Assembly: GCA_028274465.1 (NCBI GenBank) | Contig: CM051455.1 | Coordinates: 125,771,462 to 125,835,461 of the forward strand | Direction of reading: 5' to 3' | Origin: Plantago ovata | Lineage: Eukaryota; Streptophyta; Magnoliopsida; Lamiales; Plantaginaceae | Length of the DNA: 64,000 bases | In this document: positions 46,991 through 59,339 of the stretch, piece by piece | Numbering within the stretch: the stretch's first letter is position 1 | How the letters are laid out: each line of letters begins with the position of its first letter | The notes under the pieces: model-generated | What the model saw: only the letters and a program-made list of their open reading frames with translations | What the model was told of the DNA's origin: nothing | Databases searched by the model: none | Program-made: the position numbers and the translations under genes

Positions 46991-49900
46991 CAAATGTCTA
47001 AGACCAACTGATTATCCCAACCAAACTCAACAAGAGTTTGTGATTTTGAATGATTGGACTGACTGCTGGTTTGCATCCTAGCAAACCTGTTTGTTCAATT
47101 ATCTTAGAAGCATATTTTCTTTGAGACAGATGAATTCCTTTGAAATTTCTAACAATTTCAAGTCCAAGAAAGTATTTTAACTTTCCTAAATATCTTATTT
47201 TGAATCTTTGTTTAAGTTGTTGTTTGACATGATTGATGTCACTTTGATCACTTCCTGCTATTATGATATCACCTATGTATACCAACATGAAAAGGTTTTT
47301 GTCATGTTTTCTTCTTGTGAACAATGAGTATTCACTTTTGGATTTCTTTAACCCAACTGAGAGTAAAAAATCGGTGAACTTGTGATTCCGCTGTCTAGCT
47401 ACTTGCTTGTTTGAGGCCATACAAGGATTTTTTGAGTTTACAAACTTGCATAGTATTTTTGTCCCTTGAACTGAAAGTCTAGAGGTAAGTGCTTGTAAAT
47501 TTCTTCATCTAAATCTCCATTTAAGAAAGCATTATGAACATCCAATTTATAAGTGCCAGTTGTTCTTAGCTTCTAAGGCTAGGAGAACTTTGACTGAAGT
47601 TAATTTTGCCATTGGACTGAAAGTTTCAGTGTAGTCTAGGACAAATTTTGTGTGTAACCTTTGGCTACTAGCCTAGCTTTGTATTTGTCTATTTCTCCAC
47701 TGGAGTTTAATTTTATTTTAAATACATATCTACAACCAATTGGTTGTGCTCCTGCAGGTAAAGGGACAACTTTCCATGTCTTATTTTCGTGTAGGGCTTC
47801 CAGTTCATCATGGATTACTTCTCTCCATTCAGTTTGTTGAATGGCTTCTTGATATGATTCTGGTTCTGTTAAGGTTGAAAGAGTAACTGAAAAACATTTT
47901 TGTTTTTCTGATAGTTTATCATAACTCAAAAATTGAGAGATGGGATGTGCAGTACCCTTTCTGTTGTATTGTACTGCATTTGCACTATTCCTTGGAAATT
48001 TAGAATGATGATACACCTTGAGATGTTGGTGTTCTGATTTTCCGGCTAGATTTTCTTAGTTGGATGTGATCAACATCTTTTCCTTCTGCAACATGTTATT
48101 TCTCAAAGGAATATCGATTATTGGAATCTTGTGAATGATCATCATGGTCATGTATTTATGGACTTGGTGTCCTTGGCTCTGATTCTTGTATATTTTCTGA
48201 GTCTTATTCTTCAATTAGTGAAGACATAATTTTCTTCTTCTTGTTGAAAAACATTTATCATAAGATCAGATTCTTCATCGAAGTTCTGAAAAGCATCTGG
48301 TGAGTCTGAAGCATTGCTCAAATTAGGTGTTATGAAACTTCTTTCTGTGATATTTGAAGTGAGTCCGGAAGAATAAATGACATTTTTATCTATCATTTGT
48401 TCAGTGTGGAAAGAAATAAAATATATATTTTACAAAGAAGACATCTCTTAAAACAAAGATAGTATTTTTCTTGAGATCATAGCATTTATATCCCTTAATA
48501 TGAGGAGGATATCCTATAAAGATACACTTTCTTGATCTTGAATCAAATTTGTTTCTTTGTACTGGAAGTGTATATGCAACACACAGATTTCCAAATACTT
48601 TGATATTGTTGTAATCAGGCTTTTCTTTGTGAAACACTTCATATGGAGATTTTCCTTTTAAATTTGGAGTTGGTATTCTATTGATTAGATATGTGGCTGG
48701 TAGGACCGCATCTCCCCAGAAATGCTTTGGAATTTTTGATTGGAACATAAGAGGTTCTGCCACATTCAACAAGTGTTGATGTTTTCTTTCTGCAACAACA
48801 TTTTGTTGGGGGTGTGTAGGGACATGTTTTCTGGTGTATTATCCCCTTTTCATTGTAAAATGTAACTAGGTTAAATTCTGCTCCATTATCAGTTCTTATC
48901 TTTTTCAGTTGCTTTGTAATGTGTTTCAAACATTTTTATGAAGCTTATTAAAGTTGCTTTTGTATCTGACTTATGTTTCAACAAATGGATCCATGTTGCT
49001 CTACTGTGGTCATCCACAATTGTGAGAAAATAACTATGTTCATTTAGGGTTTGGACTGGAAAGGGATCCCATAGGTCACAATGTATTAATTCAAAGGGAA
49101 ATCACAAACTTTCTTACTCAAAGAGAACTGTTTTCTTTTCTGCTTGGCCTGTTGACAAACAGTGCAGAAGGAAAATTCATTACAAGAAATCTGAGATGAA
49201 CTCAGATTGATCAAGCATATAGCCTTTTATGAGACAAATGTCCTAATCTATAATGCCAAATATGATTAGAAACATCAGCCTCACATGCTTTATTAATGGC
49301 AAATGCCTTCCGGTAATAACAAATAGCAACATCTTGTTCTTTGTTTCTTGCCAAGTATAGAGACCTTCATCTTGCTTAATCTGAGGTCCATTCTCCATCA
49401 AGGATTTGATCCAAGGTTTTTCCTATATGAAATGACAAGTATCTTGTGTAAATATCACATTAACATGATTATCTGAGATGATTTTACTCACATATATAAG
49501 ATTGATGTTGAAACTTGGCACAACAAGAGCATTTTTCAATATGATGTTGCTATTTAGATGAATATCTCTTGTATAAGTAACAGGTTGTTAGCACCATGTG
49601 GTAACTTGATAGTGCTTTGAATTGGTTGAATATTATGAGTAATAAATTTGTGTGAACAAATAATGGGATTAGAGGCTCCTGAATCTAAGATCCAGGGCCT
49701 TCTTCCATATTTTAACATAATTGTACCTGAGCAATTGTTGGATGAGCCCTCATTTGGATTGGGAGTACTTTCTTTCTTGCTGTTTTTTTTTAAGGCTTCA
49801 GCCATGGAGATCAGTGACCTCATCTGCTCATTTGAAAAAGTGATTATTTTCAGGGGTCTAAGCCACCTTGTAAACATAAGACATTTCCGAAGAACCTTCT

Positions 49901-50626
49901 TCATCCATATTAACATGCATAAACCTTTGATCAACAAATCTCCCTCTACCACTTCCTCTAACGGATCCCTCCTCTTCCACCTTTGACAGATCGTCCAAAG
50001 GTGTTTCTTTTGATATTTTCATTTGGATATCCATGAGTCTTGTAGCATGTATCAACATTATGGTTCATTTCACAATTTATGCAAAACATCTTTTCTTTTC
50101 TTTTGTGACTAACAGCTAGGGCAGATGCCTCAGTTTGAGAAATCACAGAGCTACAAGCTTGTTAATTTCTGCCTTTCTTCTTTCAAAACAAAGTAAAAAG
50201 CTCTATCAAGATCTGTTAGAGGCTCTTGTGAGATTACTTTTCCTCTTATGAAATCATAAGACTGATTGAGACTCATGAGAAATTTAAAAATCTTTTTCTT
50301 TTCCAAGATTCTTTCAAACTTGTCTGTGAGATTGCATTTGCATAACCCACATTCACAATTTGGTAAAGGCTCACAATTTTTGAGTTCAACCTAGCTAGAG
50401 AATGCTGAGCTTAGTGTAGTACTCACGCATAGTGGCAGAGTCTTGTTGCAAAGAATTGAAATCTTGCTCAATTTGAAAAGTTCTTATATCACTTGGTTCA
50501 TAATATTTGACCTTGAGCTTTTCATAAGCTTCTTTTGTTGTGTTACAGATCAAAATGGTGCTTTTGATTTGAGGAGTAACTGAATGATGCAACCAAGACA
50601 GAACAATTGTGTTGCATTTGGCCCAA

Positions 50627-50955
50627 TGATAGAGAACGCGGAAGCATAAAAGATAAAAACAACTCTAACACCGTAGAATTACAAGAGATAAGCTACTAGA
50701 ATCCACTAGTACTTGGCAAAGAAGCCATTAAACGAAGCAAAGCTTCAAAAGCCAAGAGGCAAGACAACACGTCTGTTTTTATGATAAACTGGAATAGTTA
50801 TAAAACCTAACCTAAACGACTCTTTAAATATAATCGAAACCCTAGCAAGGACCTAAAAACAATAAACCAAAAGATAACTTTAATAAATATAAAATAAAGA
50901 CACCAAAACAATAATATAGCAATTAGGCCCGCTGCCTAATTCATGTTCTCCATCA
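50627..50955. mobile_element. Solo LTR or short TG...CA element in copia E gag
   Basis: 329 bp beginning tgatagagaac and ending gttctccatca, flanked by cccaa (50622-50626 and 50956-50960). Removing it with one duplication joins KAW and AKCNTIVLSW, restoring the gag reading frame. No internal coding sequence; TATA-like tatatttaaag in minus orientation. Confidence 0.85.
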
Positions 50956-51321
50956 CCCAAGCCTTAAGATTTGGATCATCATTGTCTGGCATCACGAAGG
51001 TACCATCAATAAAACCAATCTTGTTTCTAAACTTCATATTTATTTCAAAATCTATTTTCCAGGTATGAAAATTGTTTCCATCTAGAAGAGTGGTTACAAC
51101 ACCAGATGAGCTATTATCTGTTGGAGAAAGATAATAAGAAGAATAAAGATCATCATGGGGAAGCTCTGAGGATTTTACGACCAAGGATTTGCCATCCGGG
51201 GATTTTCCATGTTTTTTAGAGCATCATCCACCATTTTAAGATCTTAAAAACTTATAATAAAATAGTAGAAATAAGAAAGGTGAGGCAGAGAAAGAGTCCT
51301 AGGCAAGCCTAACCTCTGGTA

Positions 51322-52418
51322 TGATGAACCGCGGATGTCGTGCTCCGGATTCAGTCAAATAAATTTGTAATTAGCCAAAGGCAATCCACAACTACAACGA
51401 AAACCGTAGTGTAGCGGTAGAATGACTCGAGTGTCGTTCTCTCAGGACTATAACTAGCTTTATCAAATCTAATTTAGAATATAAAAACAACAAACAGATA
51501 GCAAAGGGGTTTCTAGCAGATAATGGAGATTGGTGATAGTATGGTCCTTCTTAGCATAACGGGTCGATAATCATGCATAAATTCCTCGGTCTTGCATAGA
51601 GATCTTTGAATCAATCTAGTGTCCTGTTGCAAATATTAAGCACTACGAAGATAATTTGGTCTGACAAGTCAATCACTATTGTCCTAATGTGTTCCGTAAT
51701 TATTCAACACTACGAAGATAATTGGTCTGATGGTCGACAAGTGTCCAATTGTGCATAATAATTAATACAACATACGAGAATTTAGGCTGTGCCTGATCAA
51801 CGAAATAAAGCAATGACACGGAGTATAATGCGCGATATAGCCATTAGCATGATTATCTTCCCTTCGCTAAGAATTCACATACTACCACCAACGATAAGTT
51901 TAGCTACTCATAATAGGCATGCAATCAACAGAAATCATAGAAGAAAACATGTTGAAAGAATATAAAATAAGTAGAATAAAACTGTAAGATACAAAGTTAC
52001 CGAAGGTTGTCAATCTCCGGATGATCGTGATCCTACGAGCTCCAAACTGCTATGAAAAAGTATCCCCTAAGCTACGGACCCCCAGAACAGGCTCTGGGAA
52101 GTCCCTACCTAAAACTATAGAGAAAGGTGGGAGAGAAGGTCTGCAAAAGTATAACCTCCAGATTTGGCCCCTAGACTCCAAATCCTATCCGGAAACCTTC
52201 AGATACTCCAAATAGGCTTCTGGAACACCAATTCCTTGTCAACTTTAATATAATTGCCCGGAAATCTTCGAATTTCAACCAAAACCTGTAAAATAAAATC
52301 TAAAGGGAAACGTGACACTATTCTAATAAAATGCATTAAAATATAGCTAAAATAACATAGAGGATAGCTAAAATAGGTGAAAAAGACTCGAATGAAAGTG
52401 TAAAATACACATTCATCA
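51322..52418 (-). repeat. 3' LTR of element F, promoter segment deleted
   Basis: 1097 bp. Compared with the 5' LTR it lacks about 130 bp after aaaagtat (52153), which holds the TATA box and GC palindrome in the other copy. Confidence 0.88.
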
Positions 52419-54401
52419 AACTCCCCAAACCGAACCTTTGCTTGTCCTCAAGCACCTAAGCTAGACTCTAATACAAAAAACATGCAAGACACAAAATGGA
52501 GTTTCATGCCAAATAAAATGAACTAATCTACTGAATCTACCAAAAAACGTATGAACAAAAACCATATAAATCAAAGCATGGATATAGGTTGAAGAATACC
52601 TCGATTGACTTATACACATCCACATAAGCACTTATGTCAAGACAAGATAGTCTCTCGTAACATTCTCTACCTGGACCTAGTCAGTGACGACGTAATGATG
52701 CATGCTAAGATACGAATGGTTGCCCCGTGTCTATGAAACTGAGGACTTACTGCTGCTCCACCAGGTTAAGACTTTCCCTCAAAAGAGGTCGAACCAGTAC
52801 TGGCTCTCATCAAACGAAGGAGGGTTCCCTATAAAAGATAACTCTCCCTTATTCTACCCATCTCTCAACTAAAGTCTTAAGCTATTCACCACTTCCTGAA
52901 TGGCAGGACGAGCGTGGTCTAGAACAGATGACACTTAAGACAAAAAAGATAAAAAAATAGAAAAACACGATTACGATCATTACAAGAATGAGAAAAGACT
53001 CAACACTTTGCTATCTGCTATTTGGCTTTCTTTTTGGACCCTTCTTTTGCTTTTTTGGGGTCTTTTCTTTTTTTCTTTTCTCTCTTTTTTTCTTTCCAGA
53101 TTTTTTCCTTTTTTTTCTGGAAACTTTTTTTCCTTTTTTTTTTTGATTTTCTTATTTTTTTAGCCAGCAGTAGCATAACAAAGAGGGAAATAAAATGACT
53201 CACACGACTTCCCCAAACCTATTCGAAAGAATAGGTTGGAGTACAAAGTTTACGGAAAAACAAAAACAAACCCACGATACGAAAATGAAAAACAGAAACA
53301 AGTCTATGACGGTGTAACCCCCTCCCCAAACCTATTCGGAAGAATAGGTTATAAACAAAGGATCACACAACCTCACACTACCTCCTTCCTAGGCATTTAG
53401 CAATCTCAAAGCATGGTGAAGACTTGTTGCCTCTTAGGTACATAATTACTCGGGAAAACAACCATAAGACCCTAACATGCATCATCCTATTATAAAGGCC
53501 TTCGTGAACCGCAGTAGAGAAAACACCACTAAGTGATGTCGAGACTACCAAGCTTAACTAAGTGCAATACATAAATGTGACAAGCCAAGCGAGAAAAACC
53601 TCAAACAAATTCATAGAGATGAAGCATACGATTAATGGCATAGTTAGTTAGTCTACCCAATAAAAAAGTTCAAAAAGTTCGGCAACAAACTCCATATAAA
53701 ACATGCAAGACTATCCGAGGATGAATGTAGTGAATGCAGTGAGTGCAACCTAAAAAATCTAAGAAAGCGGTAAACGTGCAAATGCAAATGCAGACGGATA
53801 AAGCATGCAAGGTACTATACTCATCCTACCAATACAAAGCTCCAAACTAACAACATCAGATCACTTAAATCCCATCCCCCCTCATGAAATTAACGCTAGT
53901 CCCTAGCAGTAAGAAAATGAGGAAATAAGATGTGATACTAGATGTTACCCCATGGTTTGGCCTCGGTCGGCTGAGTATGCTGCTTGTGATTTATTGGGCT
54001 TCCTCCGGGAGCTTTATAGGGTGTCATCAGGTCTTCTGGTAGGCGTGGTAGTTTCAATTATGGGCCGGATAGGAACAACTCCTCAGTTAGTATCACCATT
54101 GCCCGTATGGCCTTCATTGTCACTACTTTCACGCAAATCCTCACTAGTAGAGTTGTAGTGGCAGGTAGAATTCTCAAGATTAGCCGCCGCTGTTATGGAA
54201 TCCTCCATCCTGAAGCCCTCCAATAGGATGTGAACTGTTGAAGGGAAAAGGGCAGTGGTATCAGGACCTCCCCCTCCAACGTTTTACACCACGAGAAGGT
54301 TTCAATAAGCTGCTCGGATACTCAGAAGTCTTCTACCATTTTTTCCAATTTCGACCACATTCTCTACGGTGGATCCGACCGATGTCTATATGATGCTCCC
54401 T
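52419..54401 (-). other. Element F 3' internal region
   Basis: Homologous to 36926-38880 of D. Includes the T-rich (A-rich on the coding strand) tract at 53030-53165 and the paired cgaa(a/t)gaataggtt phrases near 53218-53350. No supported protein. Confidence 0.65.
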
Positions 54402-54789
54402 TTAGAGGCAGGCAAGTGGCACCCCAATACGGTGCTGGGTACCCATGTCATTATGTTTTGGAACCAAGCTAGCGTTTCGGAACCTTCGAGCAACGGCGGA
54501 CTCAAGATTGAATCCGTCGCGGCAAGACTGTCCCGGTGCCTTCCAGTTCACCCGAACTTTGTAGTCCTCGTGACGGAGTGCTGACGTAATAATGGTTTCT
54601 GTCCCTTCGGTGGTGCATGAATAGGCATAGGAGTCCTTACTCCAGGTGTACTCTAGCTCCTCCTCTTGGGTAATCCACGATGTTGTTGCAAAACCCGTTG
54701 GCTCGAATGCACATCTAACGAGGTCACCTTCCTTGACATGGTTCTTCACAGCAATCATACGGGAATGCTCCTTTCCCTTGGTATGGTTC
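54402..54789 (-). CDS. Conserved ORF of unknown function in element F (ORF2)
   Basis: The frame is open from an upstream Met at 54932 through the predicted acceptor (exon start 54789) to a stop at 54402. It encodes HTKGKEHSRM, KEGDLVRCAFEPTGFATTSWI, QEEELEYTWSKDSYAYSC, TEGTETIITSA, VRVNWKAPGQSCRDGFNLE and ARRFRNASLVPKHNDMG. It is collinear with D's ORF2 and keeps the WSKDSYAYSC and RVNWKAPG cores unchanged. A perfect TACTAAC branchpoint (54802-54808, minus strand) lies 12-18 nt before the acceptor ctgctgtttgtag. Family unknown to me. Confidence 0.6.
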
Positions 54790-55862
54790 CTACAAACAGC
54801 AGTTAGTACCTCGTATGACACAAAACTGACCCAAATATATGCTAGTGTAAAAGTGAAATAATCAAGTGATAAAATCAACAATCGAGCTCCCCAAACCGTA
54901 ATGTTTAGTCTAGCTTCTTCATCACCCAACATACCAATGTAACTACCACATGCAGTACATCACATAATGCTCTTACTAGACAACCAATATCCTAGATAAC
55001 AAGGCTCAATTCATACCATAGTAGCGAAAAATTCTACCATCATAAATCCTCATACTCAACAATTAAGCATTCTATCGTCAAACCTACCAACATTACATCA
55101 ATAAACACAACCATATGCTTGAAATCAAAGATAAAGTCATATTGCATAACAAGATATATCATCTAGTAGCAAAATACCCAAATCAACAATTCAAGCAAAT
55201 TGAGCATGCAATTGATAGAAAATAACATGTCTAATCACACAAATAACATACCCATGCATCAAATAAGCATAATTGAAGCTCAAATTAGAAAACCCCCAAA
55301 TTCAAAAATTAGGGTTCTAAGGATGATACCTCAGATCTGAAAATCTAACGCATAAGGACGAAATCTGTTCGGATGGGATGATAGATCATGTAATAGGCTT
55401 TGATTTAAGTTAAAGAACACTAAATTTGGTCAAGAATTGAAGAATTTATGAAGATTTGAAGTTTAAATCGCGAAATTCGGTTTTGGGGAAGGAGGAATGA
55501 AGAAAAATGAAGAAAATGAGGTTTTGGGGAAGAAATCCGCGTTTTTGAAGTTCTGGGGCCGTGGGGCGGTTCGCCCCCGGTGCGGGGCGGTTCGCCCCGT
55601 GCTCCCCGATGCGGGGAGACGGCTTCCGTCGTCAGAAAATGCGGTTTTAATCCCCGAAACCAATTTTTTTCAAAAAACCACTCGAAAAATCTCACTCAAA
55701 CAAAAGCACATACGACACACACAAGAACAAATTCATATATGAGAAGCAAATAGTTCAAGAATGAATGCATGCAGAAAAACAGTAAAGAAAGCGATAAAAA
55801 TTTCGGGTTGCCTCCCGGATAGCGTCATTGTTTAAAGTCTTTGACTCGATCCCTGTCTGCGC
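54790..55862 (-). other. Element F spacer between ORF2 and gag-protease
   Basis: Carries GC-rich palindromes at 55557-55620 (tggggcggttcgccccc, ggggcggttcgcccc, ctccccgatgcggggag). The rest is AT-rich, probably an intron or untranslated RNA. Confidence 0.65.
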
Positions 55863-57977
55863 CTATCTCTTCTTTTTGCGGGTACTAGGCTTCCCCTTCA
55901 TTGATCTCCTCTCCATGCCACGAACCTGTGAATAAGAAAGATTATAGGCTGCAAGACCACAATAGTGAGTAGTAATATCAGGCGGTTCAGGTGGATCTGG
56001 TATGGCTCGCAACACGTGTTGCTTGCCATCTACTTTGATGGTGCAAGTTCTTTGGTAGATGTCCATCACGGAGCGTAGTTTAGTCAAGAACGTTTGCCCT
56101 AAGAGTATGACATCCCCCTTCCAGGTGCAGAAGCCGGCATAACTACAAAATTGGTGTATATAGATGCTTCACCAATCTTGACCAACACATTTTTCACCAC
56201 CCTCGGGTCTCATAAAGGATCCATCCGCCAGTTGCACAATAGCCCTTTGATCAGATAGTTTTCCAATGTTGCTCTTTTCAAACACATTCAAAGGGATTAT
56301 GTTTGAGTAGGATCCCGTGTCTAGTGTGGCACGGACATCTTCAAGCTCACCAATCCCTACCTTAACATCGAAACTTTTAGTGAGTGGTTCGAGATCCTCT
56401 TGCTCCTCATCACTTGCGTCAGAATCGAGGTCCTTCTCTTCTTCCTCAGCCTGTAGAAGTTCTTCCTTCATGCAACACTCGCACCTAACAATCTTCTTGA
56501 TGGTGATTTCGTCAGGTATATCACCAGCCAATGTAATGGCATTCGACTTCACAGTGTTGCTAGGCAGTTTGCCTTGTTCCCTACTTGCTCCTCGGTCGAT
56601 CAACTCTTGCATCTTCTGATGGGCAAGCCTAGTGCTCTCTTCCAACCTATCAAGCCTTGCCCTAGTCTTCTCAGAATCTTCTTCATAACATTTGAGAAAA
56701 CTTTGGGTGTGATCGACCATCGTTTGCAAGTTCTCCATCAGTTGAGCCGACTTCGACTTCGGTGGCTCTTTCGGAGCGGGGTTTTCGCAGTGGTCATTAC
56801 CATAGTTTAGCCTACTACGGTCTTGGTTAGGGCCATAAGTTTGGTTAGCCGGTGCATATCCTTGATTGTTACGGTATCCTCTTCTCCAAAATCCACCTCG
56901 AGGATTCCTACCGTCTTGTCCGTAGCTAACTTCTTGAGTGCCAAACTCCGTAGCAAAGGCTTCTTCTTCGCCTCCTCGAGCCCAGTTGCCATCATCGTAT
57001 GCCAGCTCCGATCTACACATATGAGCCCCATGCCCATAGTTCTTGCATACTTCGTTCGAAACAGTTGTTCCGGTGGCGCTCTTGAGGACTTGCTTCAATT
57101 CGTTGGTAAAGCACTCGAATTGATCCCCATTCCCCCTGTACATAGGGGCTTCTTGAGTCGGTGGAGCTTCAGGTCCGCGTCTCCTAACCATTGCTCTTGG
57201 GTCCTTGAACTGCGAACCCTTAGCAAGCCTTTCGAAAACTGCCCAGACGGCTTCTGCGGTTTCCTCCCAAATATTGCCTCGGTATTGGAAATCCACCACT
57301 TGTAAGTGTTGGACTAGGTCAGAAAGTTCAAAACCATGGTGAGGGCACTTGTTCGTGAGATCTTGGAACCTCTCAAACGCGGTGTAGATGGTCTCATCAT
57401 AGTCCTGCTTGAATCCAGTGATCTGCGCCTTTAGCGCGGTAGTCAAGGTGTGAGGGAAGTATTTCTCCATGAAAGTTGAAAAAACCTTCTCCCAAGTGTC
57501 CAGCGAGCCTGCTGGAAGAGAACTCAGCCATGACTTGGCTCTGTCGCCAAGTCCCATAGCAAAAACCTTCATCCTCAACTCATCCGTTGTTATGTCAGCT
57601 CCGGGTCGTGGGAGTTGGTTGACGAAATCATCGATATCGTGCAAGTACCCCATCACATCTTCCCTTGATAAGCCATAGAACCTCGGAAGTTGTTGGAATG
57701 CGTGGTTCTTGATCTCCAGATCTCGGGTTGCAGACGAAAGAACAATCGTCGGTCCCCTCATACGATCCTTGGTGGGTTGAACCCATGCCTTCAGTGGTTT
57801 AGCTTCTGCCATTCCGTCGATTTCCTTGAAAAGACTGAGTAGAGATTCAGAGAAATTGGTATCCTCTATTTCCTCTAGTGCGCGCCTTTCAAGTAGTCGC
57901 CTTCTTTGGTGGTAGACTCTATCGATCTCAGCAATTGAATCAGCAAGCGGTGTTCCTGCAGAACGTGTAGGCGGCAT
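55863..57977 (-). pseudogene. gag-protease of element F, nearly complete
   Basis: A single 602-codon frame starts MPPTRSAGTPLADSIAEIDR at 57977 and covers the gag core (HAFQQLPRFYGLSREDV, RAKSWLSSLPAGS, ETIYTAFERFQDL), a Lys/Glu-rich coiled-coil stretch and the protease site DTGSYSN. After RPEGG it frameshifts (about 56205) and shifts again near 56125. The end (55863-56087) reads RSVMDIYQRTCTI...STRKKKR as in D. In-frame deletions relative to D remove nine residues after DLVQH and three residues in the knuckle, leaving EVCKNYGHGAHMC without its first Cys. Nucleic-acid binding by the knuckle is probably lost. Confidence 0.85.
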
Positions 57978-58145
57978 ACACTATCTATAACAGACTAGGA
58001 AAGGTGATTAGATACAGACTAGGAAAGCAGTATCAGAGAGAAATTAAAAAGGAAAACTAAAACTAGTAGAGTTAGGAATCTAAAGCTGTAAATATAGACA
58101 ATTAAACAGAAAAAAGGAGTAGAGTCCCCGACAACGGCGCCAATT

Positions 58146-59328
58146 TGATGAACCGCGGATGTCGTGCTCCGGATTCAGTCAAATAAATTTGTAATTAGCC
58201 AAAGGCAATCCACAACTACAACGAAAATCGTAGTGTAGCGGTAGAACGACTCGAGTGTCGTTCTCTCAGGACTATAACTAGCTTTATCAAATCTAATTTA
58301 GAATATAAAAACAGCAAACAGATAGCAAAGGGGTTTCTGGCAGATAATGGAGATTGGTGATAGTATGGTCCTTCTTAGCATAACGGGTCGATAATCATGC
58401 ATAAATTCCTCGGTCTTGCATAGAGATCTTTGAATCAATCTAGTGTCCTGTTGCAAATATTAAACACTACGAAGATAATTGGTCTGATGGTCGACAAGTG
58501 TCCAATTGTGCATAATAATTAATACAACATACGAGAATTTAGGCTGTGCCTGATCAACGAAATAAAGCAATGACACGGAGTATAATGCGCGATATAGCCA
58601 TTAGCATGATTATCTTCCCTTCGCTAAGAATTCACATACTACCATCAACGATAAGTTTAGCTACTCATAATAGGCATGCAATCAACAGAAATCATAGAAG
58701 AAAACATGTTGAAAGAATATAAAATAAGTAGAATAAAACTGTAAGATACAAAGTTACCGAAGGTTGTCAATCTCCGGATGATCGTGATCCTACGAGCTCC
58801 AAACTGCTATGAAAAAGTATCCCCTAAGCTACGGACCCCCAGAACAGGCTCTGGGAAGTCCCTACCTAAAACTATAGAGAAAGGTGGGAGAGAAGGTCTG
58901 CAAAAGTATGATTTTCGGAGAAAACTGAGCAACTATATATAGGCCCCGAAATACCACGGGGCGGTTCGCCCCCGAGTTTTTCTCGCGGAATTCTGCGTTT
59001 TCGACGCGTTTTTGGATTTCTTCCCCTTTTCGGACTCGGTTTCTGACTTCTAGTAGCCTTCTAACCTCCAGATTCGGCCCCTAGACTCCAAATCCTATCC
59101 GGAAACCTTCAGATACTCCAAATAGGCTTCTGGAACACCAATTCCTTGTCAACTTTAATATAATTGCCCGGAAATCTTCGAATTTCAACCAAAACCTGTA
59201 AAATAAAATCTAAAGGGAAACGTGACACTATTCTAATAAAATGCATTAAAATATAGCTAAAATAACATAGAGGATAGCTAAAATAGGTGAAAAAGACTCG
59301 AATGAAAGTGTAAAATACACATTCATCA
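58146..59328 (-). repeat. 5' LTR of element F
   Basis: 1183 bp with TATA (ctatatatag, 58932) and a single GC palindrome (58957-58974). Apart from the deletion in its partner, the two LTRs look almost identical. Confidence 0.92.
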
Positions 59329-59339
59329 TGGTACCATAA

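Larger units (their letters stand above)
26252..51310 (-). pseudogene. Copia E gag-pol, degraded and interrupted
   Basis: Recognisable pieces from upstream to downstream on the minus strand: gag start with SSYYLSPTDN and LLDGNNFHTWK (about 51120); gag middle with WLHHSVTPQI and IEQDFNSL; knuckle CINCEMNHNVDTCYKTHGYP (about 50080); protease WILDSGASNPI (49676-49655); integrase RTDNGAEF (48890) and HFWGDAVLPATYLINRIPTP; reverse transcriptase WREVIHDELEALHENKTWKV, YVFKIKL and KARLVAKGYTQ; the active-site box, which reads YIGD instead of YVDD (47285); RNase H with LRAYSDSDYAGC and SRSSAEAEYIAMAQAVK. The tail VVDMFIKAAASDNLEIL is split by CACTA-A and resumes at 26344. Many stops and frameshifts make it non-functional. 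Confidence 0.88.
51322..59328 (-). mobile_element. Gypsy-type LTR element F, same family as D, lacking reverse transcriptase and integrase
   Basis: 3' LTR 51322-52418 and 5' LTR 58146-59328, flanked by tggta (51317-51321, 59329-59333). The primer site (about 58124-58145) reads TTGGCGCCGTTGTCGGGGA in reverse, complementary to tRNA-Asp. The internal layout is the same as in element D: gag-protease (57977-55863), GC-palindrome spacer, conserved ORF2 (54789-54402), A/T-rich tract, polypurine tract. It is inserted in the primer binding site of copia E, 11 bp from that LTR. No pol domain is visible. Confidence 0.93.

Noticed and set aside
56823-57305. Plus-strand ORF of 160 codons
   Set aside because: Opposite strand of the element F gag frame; Ser/Leu-rich composition without motifs.
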